A DNA stretch of 64,000 bases from Craterostigma plantagineum. Taxonomy: Eukaryota > Streptophyta > Magnoliopsida > Lamiales > Linderniaceae. Of the stretch, positions 16,358 to 28,510 are shown in pieces. Position 1 is the stretch's first letter, and every line of letters starts with the position of its first letter. Both the position numbers and the translations under genes were made by a program. The stretch lies in NCBI GenBank assembly GCA_027422505.1, contig JAPQWV010001066.1, forward strand, positions 1 to 64,000. Direction: 5' to 3'. A model generated the notes under the pieces. The model was not told where the DNA came from. It did no database searches and saw nothing but the letters and a program-made list of their open reading frames with translations.

Positions 16358-17113
16358 ATGACAATGCATTCTTAATCTTAGGAACGCTACTCGCAATTTG
16401 TTCGATAACTCAAGCATCAGATCCGAGCCCACTTCAGGACTTCTGTGTTGCCGACCCTAATGGCCCTGGTAAGATAATTTTATATGTTCTTGCATGGGAC
16501 TAGGGTTTATATATACATTATTACAGATCACCTTATATCTCTTCACCTTTTGATCGTTATCAGTAATGGTGAACGGATTTGCCTGCAAAAATCCATCAAC
16601 GGTACAAGCGAGCGATTTCTTCTTCAGCGGACTACACATTCCAGGGAACACATCGAATCCCTTTGGATCGAAAGTCACAGCAGTTACAGTATCTCAGATT
16701 CCAGGGCTCAACACTCATGGAATCTCCTTAGCACGAATAGACATTGCTCCTTGGGGTATTAATCCTCCGCACACTCACCCTCGTGCCACCGAGATCTTAA
16801 CTGTGATTGAAGGTACTCTCGAAGTAGGGTTCATTACATCGAACCCAGATAATAAGCTAGTTTCAAAGACACTTCAGGCGGGAGATGTGTTTGTGTTTCC
16901 GAAGGGGCTCATACATTTTCAGAGAAACATTGGGAAGGTCAATGCATTGGCTATCGTGGTTTGAGCAGCCAAAACCCTGGCGTTATTACAGTTTCCAACG
17001 CTGTCTTTGGATCGAAGCCGAAGATTGCTAACGATCTTCTCGCCAAGGCTTTCCAAGTTGATACCAAGACTGTTGATTGGATTCAGGCCAAGTTTCTAGA
17101 AATTATGGTGTAA
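16358..17113 (+). CDS. Germin-like protein, copy 2 (frame-broken duplicate)
   Basis: Near-identical to copy 1 but on the opposite strand. Exon 1 is 16358-16468 and exon 2 is 16564-17113. Both germin boxes are conserved ([28 protein letters not shown]). Two one-base losses break it: a T near 16372 in the signal peptide and a G near 16960, in AIVGLSSQ. With both restored it would be 220 residues. It ends AKFLEIMV rather than AKF because the stop used by copy 1 is out of phase here, either a real read-through change or a third one-base error (TTT versus TT). It probably derives from inverted duplication with copy 1. Function as for copy 1. Confidence 0.9.
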
Positions 17114-17583
17114 CGGCCTTTTTTTTTTGTGAGTGATTGATTGAATTTTTCATTGGAAGTGTTTTCTTGAAGTATTTCGTTTGGTTCCTTTTTTGTGTGG
17201 TTTTGATGTTACATTCATGTATTGTTGTATTGGTGAAATCTTGAATTCTGTCGACAAAATTATATTCATATTCTTCCTTCAAAAAGGTTCGATTACAAAT
17301 AACATTTCATCCAATGTTTAAAATATTTAATTGAATTTTTTGCCTCGTTTGCAATTAATTGAAAACTTATTGGATAATCGCTTAATCAATCCCACTAAAA
17401 ATAATATGCCTTGATCCAATATGACGCAGATGCTCGATCAAATATTGATAAACCCTATTTCAAGAATTGTAGGATTATGTAACAATAATACATCTTGGGC
17501 ATCTTGTTATTACACCTATGTGCACATAGTAATATGAAGCTTTTGTACTGTTCTTGCAAAGGTAGTTTAGTTCGTTATATCCT
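17114..17583. other. Intergenic, convergent 3' flanks
   Basis: AT-rich 3' flanks of germin-like copy 2 and the MS5-like gene. Nothing else seen. Confidence 0.5.
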
Positions 17584-19277
17584 CTAATCCTTCGATCTGT
17601 TCCTTCCATTCAAAGATTTCCCAGGACTATGATTCTCAGATATTGTCTGATAGCCATCGAAACACAAAGAGCGCTTTGCCGACTGACTAGTTCTCGGCTG
17701 AGTCGAACATTCACTCCCCATTTTTTGATTCGATTCCTCAGGTCGATCTGAAGAATGAATAGCTTCAGATCCCATGATGTTGTTGACCAAGTTTCCTTGC
17801 TCGTCTTCTTCTTCTTCAACCATTTCAGCCCAGCTCTTCTTCTTCTGCACACTATTATCATATTATTACAGCTCAGATTTTCCTTGCCCCTGGCTTCCTC
17901 ATCTGAACCTCTTTGGATCTTGAGTGAAACTCAACATTCTGATTTACGGATGATTCGAAGCACAGCTTCTCTGTGTTTAACCCCTCTCTGAAAGCGCGTG
18001 AGAACCTCCTAGGTTGTGTGAATGGAGCCCATGGACTGTCGTTATTACAGCTGAAGGGAGATCGATGGTCTCTTTCTCGGTGCATTTTACTCCGTATGTG
18101 ATTCATAGGCCTGAGATTGTTTCCTGGTAACAGCTCGGCTAACATTTGAGCTGCTCGATCGTAGGATTTGGCGCAAGATTCATCAACGTTAATGGCTTGT
18201 AGCAAGAATTTGGCTTCTTGAACCTTGTTCATGTGCATCAGACACAGAGCTAGGTACACTGCCTATTCTTGTCCGATTCAAACGAAAGTGATTTTCTGCA
18301 TTTTCATCGACAAAAAAAAGACTATTCAGCTGTCAATTACGGAACAAATTCTATGCTTAGGTTATATGCAAAGGAAATGCCTGTAGTGTTCTTCGGCGAG
18401 GTTGAATTCTTTCTTCTGCATGTACGCCCAAGCCAGGTTTCCCAACAACCTTAGAATGAAGCCAAGATGATACACAAATCATCTGTAAGTCGACACGAAA
18501 AACTAAAAAGCGAATTTTATAAATACAAACCTCGAGTACTCTTTCCCAACAGTGATCTCAATCTTCCTTCCTTGCGATCTTGCCATTTTTGTGCTCTTTC
18601 CACCGAACGCCACACCTTCTTCGATTCGCTTCAGTTTCAGTCGAAGGATTTTGATCTCTTCCTCTATTCTTCGAGATTGCTGCAATTGTAGACGGTCAGT
18701 TATTCTCAGCTTTCGATATTATCTTTCGAACGGAGGCGCTGATATTTCAACACAAACCTTGTACAGCTCCACAAGTATGTTATCGAGAGATTCCTGAGAT
18801 TCATCAGAACAGAGATGTCGAAAAGATCTAATAGCTTCGATAGCCTCGTCTGAACGATCCAACTGTTTCATAACAACGGCCATGTCTTTCAATGCACTAT
18901 CAACTCTATCGCCGTCGTTTATCGATGCCCAAAAGAGAGAAATGGCCTTGTTTGGATCCTTATCGACCAACTAATTGAAAGACATAAACACAACTCAGAA
19001 CTACATAGTTCATAACATTTCAACATAAATCACCAAAATTCAATCAGCACCTGAGTGTGCTTGGCCCTAACGTAAGGAGAGTCGCCGGATGGTACTTTAT
19101 GAAGAATATGATAACAGTCGACGCGCCGCCCACTAACCTTCTCCTCCTCGGATTTCTCTCCGTGTAAGGAGGCATTATAGGCGAATGCGACCTTGTTGTC
19201 CACGGCGGTGGTGTCAAGAAACCTCTGGGCTGAGAACATATGTAATCGCTGAGATGCCCGCTGGTATCACTCGACAT
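17584..19277 (-). CDS. POLLENLESS3 / MS5-type TPR protein
   Basis: TPR-containing protein of the MS5 (TDM1)/POLLENLESS3-LIKE/SDI group; TDM1 controls exit from meiosis II, whereas paralogues act in other settings. Exons: 19051-19277 (RGFLTPPPWTT, then HKVPSGDSPYVRAKHTQ), 18758-18970 (DPNKAISLFWASINDGDRVD), 18531-18679 (RRIEEEIKILRLKLK...GRKIEITV), 18381-18449 (LLGNLAWAYMQKKEFNLAE), then from 18295 a long last exon with SFESDKN, LALCLMHMNKVQEAK and, at the end, KKKSWAEMVEEEEDE. Breaks occur near 19153 (A run), 18252 (lost A) and around 17850-17890, where two or three small indels separate the middle from the conserved acidic tail. The 18296-18380 intron reads GC...AG. It lies between the germin pair and GHR1. 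Confidence 0.85.
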
Positions 19278-19940
19278 TTCTTCCCTGAATTCAGGCGAAA
19301 TGGATTTTTGTTTTCTCGATTTCTGTGTGAACCCTAATGTTCAAGTTCCTGGAGAAAACACGCCTAAACACTCACAGGTCAAGAAATTGTTTTATCTTGT
19401 GATAAAGAAAACAATTAACCTAATCAAAGCTTCACTCTCTCCGAAAAAAGATGAACAGTTACAGTTCTTATCGTAATCAAGATGGCGACGTGAGGAAGAA
19501 TCCACGAAGAGTTTTGTGGGATTAATCAGAGAGTGAAAAGAGAGCGAAGAAAATAAGAAACCAGGCGGTTGCATTGTATATCGTTTGTCTCTCTCATATA
19601 TTTCGGCACCGTTTTTCTCCTATGATTTGTTTTTTTAGTTACGGATCATCATTTATCAGCAACGAAACGCTGTTCGTAGCGACGAATTTGATTATTTACT
19701 TAATTACACCAAACACAATGCTTTACGTTGTTCATAATTCATATATGCTGCAGAAACCATTGAACCAAGAAGTCAAACATTAAAACTACTACGATGAATT
19801 ACATCCGAAGTTCATTTGCCCAAAAGCAGTGAAAAATGCAAGAAAAAAGAAATGGGGAAGTCAATGAGCTAATTGATTCCCCAACTCCAATCATTCACAC
19901 TAAAACACAAAAAGCCAACAAAACAAAAGAACAACCTTCA
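19278..19940. other. MS5-like 5' flank and GHR1 3' flank
   Basis: Presumed promoter/5'UTR of the MS5-like gene (read leftwards) and 3' region of GHR1. No conserved ORF. Confidence 0.5.
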
Positions 19941-22900
19941 TCAAACAGAAGAAAGATCTTCATATATAGTCTTAATCCCAGGCCTCTCAGACACACCCCT
20001 AATACACCTCAGAGCAATCCAAGCACTTCCTTCATCCCCTTATCGCTCGCCGGAATTCCCATCTCCGGCAAAAGAGCTCCGTCGAAGCACTCCGATCCCT
20101 TTCCCTCAGAAACCCTAATTCTGACCCAATCCGTCAAATCACGCCGCCGTCCTCGCCGGAGACAACATCTCCGGCGCACTTTCCGGTCAGAAGCTCGAGC
20201 AAAATCACACCAAAGGCGTAGACATCCGACTTGAAGGAAGGGACGGGCTTCTTGGACTGGGCCAGCTCGGGGGCCCGATAGCCCAGTACGCCAGCGTCGA
20301 GGATCTGCTCCACCGTGCCCGAATGGGTCATGAGACGGTGCAGGCAGTAGTCCGCGACCCGCCCGTTTAGGTCCGGCCCGTCGAGGAGGACGTTGGTCGC
20401 CTTTAGGTTGCCGTGGGGCACAGCCCGGTCGAAGTGGAGGTAGTTCAGCCCGCGGGCTATGTCCACCGCGATCTTGAGCCGTTGGGTCCACGTCAGGGGC
20501 GGCCCTTTTCGTCCGGGCCGATCTGATAGGGAAGAAAAATAACCGATAGCAATCAAATTAACACTCATTTGGTTTCAAGGAAATTAGCATGGAACGAAAA
20601 ATGAATTGGAATGGAAGAACTAGTTTTTATGTTCGTAGGATATTGACTGAATTGTTTTGTCCTATAATTTGGGAGAGACATCATATGGCTTAACGAAATT
20701 TAGAGGTGACATTTCACAGACAATCACATTCAAAATTAAGCAATTTAGAGACATTATACCGCTCGAACTTTAGATTTTTGCACCAAATTCTAGGATTCCT
20801 GTGAATAATTTAGGATTCCGACGAATCTAAGGGATGACATTATACAGCAATCACATTCAAACTCGAGCTTTTGGGACAAATTTGAAGTACTATGTTCAAA
20901 ATTGCTCTTGGTTCAAAATCCTTGTTCCTACAATGTCAGCCCTCCCCCTAAAATCCATGCTTGGTTTCTTTACCACGCTACATTCTTCAAATCGAACACA
21001 GCCTAAAAACGAGCCACAAAAAACCGCACCAACGATCAAAAACTCACAAGACGTACCGTATAGGAAGCTCGCGAGGCTCCCTGGAGATACATAATCGGAG
21101 AGGATGAGCTTCTCGTGCTGTGTGGGTCCCCAGTAGTACCCCCTCAGCCCGACGACATTAGGATGCCTTATGTTGGCGAACTTCTTCGCCTCCTTGGCGA
21201 ACTCCTTCCTCTGCTTGGCCACACCTTCCCTGAGCCACTTGACCGTGAGGAACAAGCCGTTGTCCAGCGTGGCTCGGTACGACGTGCCGTGGCTGCTCCG
21301 CCCGAGCACCTCCGCGGGAGCCTTGGAAAGCTCCTCCGCGGTGAACGACACCGTGTCGTCGAGGAAGTAGAGCTCGCCGGCCAGTCGGTCCGGCGACCTG
21401 ACTTCCAATTTCGAGAGCCCCTCTCCGGCGTAGGAGTCGCCGGATTCCGGCGACCACGAGAAGTGGCTAGTCTTCGCCGGCGAGTGCTTCTCCTCAGCGG
21501 GGCCCGCGGCGACCTCCGACGGATTTCCCTTCCTCACGAGGTCTTCGGCCGAGACGACGAGGCCTTGGCTACGCTCTCTTTCCCTCGAAGAAGGATTCGA
21601 CGTAGAAGTTTGTCGGCTTACGTCTTTCTTGGCTGCGATGGGCAGAGGTCGTTTGGACGACCTACGCCTTCGACGTATTACGAGGAGAGCGATGAGAATC
21701 AAGGCGATCAGAGCCACCACGGACGAGAGGACTATTGCTACTATGACGATCGTTCTCGGGCGCTTTTTCCCGGGTTTTCCGGCCGGGTTGCGGGTCGACC
21801 CGGGAGGGGGTTGGGAAACTGCAGCTGGGAATTTCCTGGGTAGAAAGACGACAATGGAATCTACGCAAATTTTCGGGGACGACGCCAGAGAGATCGTTGT
21901 ACGACGCGTTGAAGCTTTGTAGGCTCTCAGACAAGTTCTTCGGCAGTGGCCCGTTGAAGTTATTCCTTGAAACGTCTAAAGCGGATAAAGTGAGGTTCTC
22001 GATCGAATTAGGTATCGAGCCCGAGAAATTATTACCGCCGACGCTCAAGAATTGGAGTTTTGTAAACGACCCAATTTCGTCGGGTAAGACTCCGTTAAAC
22101 TGATTGTCTGAAAGGTCGACGGCGCTGAGCTTAGAGTCGATAGGAGCCGAAAAATTTAGGCCTCCCGAGAGTTCATTGCCTTGCAAGTGAAGCTCGTTTA
22201 GGGTCGGGGAAGTCAACAGAGTGGTCAACATTGGTCCACTAAATCCATTGAAGCTGAGATCAAGGCTGGCGAGCTTGGGAAACTGCGCGATAACTTTGGG
22301 AAGAGAATCGTTAAGAGAGTTGGTAGAGAGGTTAAGGTAGTTTAGCCGTAAGAACTGAGCTGTAGTCTCGGGGAAGAACCGCTCAAATGGTTCTGGCTGA
22401 GATCGACGATCTCAATGTTTCCCCATTTCGCCATTCTTGTGAGGTTTCCCTCGATTTGATTCTTCGATAGGTCGAGCACTTTACAGCTCCCAGTCAGAAG
22501 GGGGAGTTGGCCGGAATTGAGTTCAAGGAGAGGTTAAGTACTTGTAAAGTCGTCGAAGTGATCATACTTATAGTACCTGTAAGGAAAGACAAACGTTTGA
22601 GGTTGTTAGAAGATCAACGAGACAAATTCGAAAGATTTTTCGAGAAAAAGGACAAACCTGAGAGGTTGTTGCTGCTCAAGTCGAGCTCCGTAAGAACCGA
22701 GGAATCGCCGCCTTTCAACAGATTGTTTGGGATCGAACCCACGAACCCGTTACTCCCGAGCCTCAAGACTTGAAGATCGTAGACGAAATTAAAACCTGGC
22801 AATTCGCCCGAGAGCTGATTATAGCTCAAATCCAAACCCTCAAACCCTCGAATCCCTGAGCTGCGCCGCCACCCACGAGCGATCCCTTCAGCTGATTGTG

Positions 22901-23722
22901 GCTGAGATTCAAGTGCTTGATCGAAGATGAAATGCTAGCGAAAAGGCTCTGCTTTTCATTAGCAGCGTTCGCCAGCATATTCGAGCTGAGATCGACGAAG
23001 CTCGCCGTGGTAAGAGAAAGAAATTCTGGGTCGAAACTGCCTTCTAACATATTCCCATGCAAGTCAAGAATGTCCAATTGAGTCATGAGCTCTAACCCTT
23101 TAGGAATGTTCTTGGAGAATCCATTCGACGAGAGATTGAGGTAGACCAAACCGCCCAACCTCATCAAAGAAGAAGGCAACGGCCCAGAAAGAGAGTTTCT
23201 GCTCATGTCAAGAGAACGAATCGACGACAGCCCAGAAATTGTATCTGGGATTTGCCCAGAGAAGTTATTACCAGCCAAGGAAAGGTTCTTCAGGCCGGGC
23301 AGCTTTCCAAGGTCGGCGGGCAGCTCAGAGGAGAAGAGGTTGTTCGAAATATCGAGGTATTCGAGGCTCTTGAACTCTCCCAGGTTGCTGGGAAGCTTGC
23401 CCGAGATCGAATTGTTGGAGATAGAGAGCTTGACGAGCATTGTGAGGTTGGCAAATACGCTCAAATCAGCCTCGGCGGTTAATCCTAGGTTGTCTAAAAC
23501 GACTGCTGCTACGTTGCCACTGTTGCACATTATGCCGTTCCAAGAAGAAGGGCAGCCATTGAAATCGATGGACTCGTCGTTCCAAGAATCGATTACGAAG
23601 CCAGTTGGGTCGTGCTTGATTCCTTTCTTGAATTCGAGGAGTGCGAGGATGTCCTGGGAAGGAAGCTGGCCCAGGCAAGAGAAGCATAGTAGAAAGAACA
23701 CAGCAATGCTAAGCAATCTCAT
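19941..23722 (-). CDS. GHR1: LRR receptor-like pseudokinase, GHR1 orthologue
   Basis: Plasma-membrane LRR receptor pseudokinase. Arabidopsis GHR1 acts in guard cells in ABA/H2O2 signalling and activates the anion channel SLAC1. Exons 22658-23722, 21057-22576 and 19941-20522. Order: signal peptide (MRLLSIAVFFLLCFSCLG), N-cap (PSQDILALLEFKKGIKHDP), about 20 LRRs with a GCPSSWNGI cap, transmembrane helix (VVALIALILIALLVI) followed by RRRRRSSK, juxtamembrane region (GLVVSAEDLV, SPDRLAGELYFLDD), kinase fold. The VAIK lysine is present (FLTVKWLRE), but the catalytic loop reads PHGNLKATN instead of HRD and the DFG site reads DYC. One-base breaks lie near 22838, 22520, 22370, 21860, 20135 and 20030. 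Intron position between LY and DRPGRKGPP is clear. Confidence 0.93.
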
Positions 23723-24380
23723 TGTTATTACAATCCAAGCTAATAATCTCGAGTTTAAGGACGACTAACTCCTTCTGTGCGAGGAAAGAACAAAAGGGAA
23801 AAAGCTCAGGCAAGCTCAAATCACAGCAGCATTGTGACGAAAGAACTAAAAAGCAAACCTTTTTGAGAATAACGACAGGGGAAAATGAAGTTTTAGCCTC
23901 ACAAGCTTCGAAGCAGCAGCTCATTGGATTCCTTACACAGATCCAACTCCATGGAGAAACGCAGCATTGAAAGGTAAGTGCCACTAAGAGAAACAATCTT
24001 GCTCTCAGCGGTGGAGCGAGTAAAGGCTCGGAAAAAGATAACCTTTGGCCTTTAGAACACTGACAAAGCAAGCAATGTGGTAACAAAAAATCAATTTTTC
24101 TTGACTTTTTCTTGCGAAAAAGTGTTCTTTGAGCAACGACGGAAAAAGAAAAGGGTTTACAAACCTGCACTTTAATGGAGAGGAGGACGTGAAAACGATT
24201 TATCTCTAAAGCTCCAACCTTTTTGAAGACCCTAACAATGGAGGAATGAAAAGATTAGAGCTTTTTTTAGGTAACTCAAAAGGTACCAACAAACAAATGT
24301 GAGAGAGGGACTTGAGCTAAAATCTCAAAAAGGACGAGCTTTTGTCACTATATTAACACAGCACTACTCTTGGTTAAAGA
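23723..24380 (-). promoter_or_regulatory. GHR1 5'UTR with probable intron, and promoter
   Basis: On the minus strand a donor GCAG|GTTTGT at about 24164 and acceptor CGCACAG at about 23775 fit a 5'UTR intron, leaving 52 bases of leader before the start codon. Inferred from splice motifs only. Confidence 0.45.
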
Positions 24381-25230
24381 TTCAATTTCTTTTTTTTTTT
24401 TTTCAGTAAATTTGTATTATTACACATTACCCACACAACTCTCTTACCTAAGAACAATCAGTCTCAGTCTCACCTCTCTGTCCCAACTGGGGAACCCAAT
24501 AAAAACCCATTAATTATGATTTATACAATTGTGTCTTGAATTATTCGCACACCATTAATGCAATTGAAAAGTATTAAATTGCAGTTCCGCCTTTAAAAGG
24601 TGTTCATCACTCAAAATTTTTGAACTCGTGTGAACCGTACAGCTTTAGCAACTAAAGATGGAGGGATTTATCAATTTGGGACTAAATAATATATAACAAA
24701 ACAAAAGTAAAAGCTGCAATACATCAGATACGATAAAGAAATTTGTAGTGGGAAGTGTGATCGTGTTGTTCTTACATGATTTGTCACTAAATGAGGGAGA
24801 TTTACGCGCCAAAAATAGCGAAAAGATTCTTCGTCATAAAATGTTTAATGCTTGAATTGGATCTCAATGCGTCTTATTAAATCTAGTTTTTTAACATATC
24901 TTGGATCCTTTGTTCTTTGCTTGAAACAACTGAGCAGAAGTAGCAGAGTTTTTGTGGTTATATTGGGTCTCGAAATGACCCTTTGACTAGGCAATTTTTT
25001 TCTCTTTATTTTTTAATTTTCTTTTTATTTAAAAAGGATGAGAAACCAATCAGCACAGAGTGTATGGCTGTGAAACTGTTCTTCTTACACACGTACCACG
25101 AGTGATGGGAGTTGATGAGATTTTCTTTTTCTTTATTATTTCTTTCTATGCGGAAAGAAAAAAATAAAATAAATGAAATTAATGAATAAAAGCGGTGAAG
25201 TTGGTGAGGATTAATTAAGAGGGAATTGTA

Positions 25231-25299
25231 GTTGCGCTAAGTGGGTCCCATGAGAGATTTGTGAGTTGCGCTAAGTGGGGTCCCATGAGAGATTAGTGA
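25231..25299 (+). repeat. Tandem duplication, 2 x about 34 bp
   Basis: Two adjacent copies begin GTTGCGCTAAGTGGG at 25231 and 25265, each continuing TCCCATGAGAGATT. They differ by one G and one or two substitutions. Confidence 0.9.
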
Positions 25300-25667
25300 G
25301 ACAACAGGGAAAAATTTATTATTAGGAATAACAAATGGTCCCACATCAATTTGTTCAAAATCAATGTGCTGAAAGATGTATGTTGTTGACTTGAGATATG
25401 GATTTCATTGTCGTAAGGCAAAATCATTGTAAGATGGGCGTTTATTTTATTTTTTCACTGTTTTTCTCGTCGAGAAAATATCCACGTGACATGTAAAGTT
25501 CGGCGAGACCGATTTGCCATCAAATAAATGGGCCTGACCTAATAGGGTTGATTCGAACGATCGGCCCATTTAAGGCGCAGTACTAACCGTACAATATATT
25601 CATGTTTCGAATTATTTAATAAATTGGTTGTTTGTATGGGATAGATCATAGAGCATATCCCAATGTT

Positions 25668-25704
25668 TACTGTATTTTGTGTATAAAATGCACAAAATAC
25701 AGTA
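25668..25704. repeat. Perfect 14-bp-arm hairpin
   Basis: Arms TACTGTATTTTGTG and CACAAAATACAGTA are exact reverse complements with a 9-base loop. Confidence 0.9.
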
Positions 25705-25918
25705 CATCTTCTATTCAATTGAACTGTAAATTTAGTCCTTTTATTATGTTGAAGCATAGTGTTACTCTAATTTTAGTGTGATATTATTCAACATATCTAC
25801 AAATAAATTAATAGGTCCGAGTAAGATTATGTCAAAAAATAAATAATTAATGTGTTTGAATAAAATTATAGTTATTGTATTTGTGTTTGTGTTGTGTGTC
25901 GGACAAGGCGGAGCTCCT

Positions 25919-26421
25919 TTATATCATCTCCAATCATGTTGCAAAATCCAAAAGAATCCTAAAGTCACCCCTATAGAATCCAAAATTCAATCCCAAAATG
26001 GATTTTGTACTTCCCCTCTCATCCAATAAAAGCATAGATGAGTTTGAACGCATAATATGAGTTCTAAATTTAGTAAATTCATTTAAAGTAATTTTTGTTA
26101 TTTTAATAATTAAATCATCCATATAAAATATAAAAATAAATAAACATATATTAAGAAAAAGCACATAAAGTTTTTAAAATAAAAAAATTTACCACAATAT
26201 ATTTATTTATTTAGATACAATATGTTATTAAAATATTAGTTTTTAAGTTATAACATATGTGGACAATATTGAAAAGTTTTAAAAGTTGGTCTACAAGTAA
26301 TATTTCAAAAATAGTCACTTGAGTTTGAAAATGGGTTTGTCGGTTGGAGAAGAATTATTTCGTTTTGCCTTTGAGAATGAGTTTGAGTTTGCGATTGAGT
26401 TTATCGGTTGGAAATGCTCTT
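25919..26421. mobile_element. MITE-like non-coding element
   Basis: The left end carries ATATCATCTCCAATC and the right end, reverse-complemented, AGAGCATTTCCAACC. These resemble the GAGCATCTCCAACC ends common in plant MITEs. The interior is about 0.5 kb, AT-rich and non-coding. The ends are imperfect and no target duplication was established. Confidence 0.4.
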
Positions 26422-27084
26422 AGGCAAAACAAAATGTGTCTCTTTATATACGTACATATATGTTGCCTATCATGAAAAAATATTATTATATATGGGTTTG
26501 TATATATGTTCTGTATGGGCCAATTCAAACATATGTTAATTCTTATCTAATATAATACAGTTATTTCTGTGAGCTTATTAATTTTTCTTGGGCTTAATTA
26601 AGATAGAATAAACACTTATGAGGAGAAGGGAAAAAGTGAGCAAAATTATAAACTCGAAGCATTATCTAGGGTCAATTGGAAGTCAGGCCCTATTAAGAAG
26701 TTTTAGTAGGATTCAGACCCTTTTTATATTTTAAATAGGGAGAAGAACCCAAACAACATTTAGGTTAGTGATAAGGACCCATTCAGACGGAAGAGATCCT
26801 TTTACCATTATTGTTTCCTTAAATTACATCAAATTTTTTTAGAACTAAATCGTGGTAAGTAAATCTATTTTAGTGGTATTTTTTAAAACTGAAGTGTTAT
26901 GATTAAATGATCTGTAAATTTTTAAGGTATATACCAATTGAGACATGAACTGAGAAAAAAAAATCGATTTTCAGTACCACAAACCCTAGAACCCTTCACC
27001 AAAAAACCCGAAGAATTTTCTACGATTTGAACCCTTAATCGACGAAACCCAACCAATTTCGACACTTCATCGACGAATCTTCAG

Positions 27085-27267
27085 ATGGCTCCGAAGAAGA
27101 ACCTCGTCGATCGCCAAGAAAGTGGCCTAGAGAAGGTTGCTGGCAAGAAGAAAGTTGATGGGAAGAAGAACGACGTCGATCACCGGGGAATTGGCCGGAA
27201 GAAGGAGAGAAAGTTGTTGGGAAGAAGAAAGTCGGTGAATCGAGTGAAGGACGTCCAGCAGGCATAA
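27085..27267 (+). other. Lys/Arg-rich 60-residue ORF in element 1 (possible captured 5' exon)
   Basis: It starts MAPKKNLVDRQESG and contains repeated GKKK(V/N)D units. It is preceded by an AAACCCTAGAACCC stretch of the kind seen in plant 5'UTRs. It stops just as the satellite array begins. It could be a captured gene fragment or chance; no family recognised. Confidence 0.3.
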
Positions 27268-27269
27268 AC

Positions 27270-28510
27270 TATACCACTTAAGTATAATTTGGTACCAATT
27301 TACGCTCCATTCATAAAAAATAAGCATTCCAGAAGCTTCATGGACCGTCAAACCGTCTCCCTTTATACAATACCCATCACATGTATATTATACCACTTAA
27401 GTATAGTTTGGACCCAATTTATACTCCACTCGTAACCAAAAAATACCCAGAAGCTTAATGGGCCTATTATCGTCTCCATCTTTATACAATATCATATCAC
27501 ATGTAAATTTTACCACTTAAATATAGTTTTGTTACCAATTTATACTCCACTCGTAATAAAAAGTAAGAACATTGCAGAAGCTCCATGGGCCTACGACCAT
27601 CTCCATCTTTATAAATATCACATCACATGTAAGTTATACTACTTAAGTATAGTCTGATACCAATTTATACTCTACTCGTAACAGAAATAGGAACATTCCA
27701 AAGCTTCATGGGCATATTATCGTCTTCATATTTATACAATACCACATCACGTGTAAATTATACCACTTAAGTATAGTTTGCTACCAATTTATACTCCACT
27801 CGTAACAAAAAATAAGAACATTCCAGAAGCTCCATGGGCCTATTATTGTCAAAATGCAACATCACATGTAAATTATACCACTTAAGTATAGTCTGATACA
27901 AATTTATACTCCACTCTAACAGAAATAGGAACATTTCAGAAGCTTCATGGGCCTATTACCGTCTCAATCTTTATACAATACCACATCACATGTAAATTGT
28001 ACCACTTAGTAATATTTCGGTACCAATTTATACTCCATTCGTAACAAAAAATAAGAACATTCCAGAAGCTTCATGGGCCGTCAAATCGTCTCCATCTTTA
28101 TACAATACCACATCATATGTAAATTGTACCACTTCAGTGTAGTTTCGTACCATTTTATACTCCATTCATAACAAAAAAATAAAAACATTCCAGAAGCTAC
28201 ATGGGCCGTCAAACTGCCTCCATCTTCATACATACTACATCACATGTAATTATACCACTTCATCGTAGTTTAGTACCAATTTATACTCCATTCATAAAAA
28301 AAGAGTAAGAACATTCCAGAAGCTTCATGTAAATTATACCACTTCAGCGTAGTTTAGTACCAATTTTATACTCCATTCATAAAAATAAAAATAAAAACAT
28401 TCCAGAAGCTTCATGGGCCGTCAGTGAATATGGTCTCTCCATCTTTATATGATACCACATCATATGTAAATGATACCACTTAGTAATATTTTGGTAACCA
28501 TTTATACAAT
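27270..28510 (+). repeat. Satellite array, about 11 copies of ~85-125 bp
   Basis: Each unit runs TACCACTTAAGTATAGTTTG, then CCAATTTATACTCC, AAAAATAAGAACATTCCAGA, AGCTTCATGGGCC, CGTCTCCATCTTTATACAAT and CACATCACATGTAAAT. Unit starts are near 27274, 27392, 27511, 27637, 27760, 27877, 28000, 28127, 28252, 28337 and 28473. One unit (28252-28336) is shortened. Divergence between units is visible by eye. Confidence 0.88.

Larger units (their letters stand above)
24381..25918. other. AT-rich intergenic, no gene
   Basis: Low-complexity T and A runs, a short tandem duplication (25231-25299) and a hairpin (25668-25704), listed separately. No coding signal. Confidence 0.6.

Noticed and set aside
27270..28510. 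CRISPR-like array
   Set aside because: Units of ~120 bp diverge along their whole length, there are no spacers or cas genes, and the genome is a plant.
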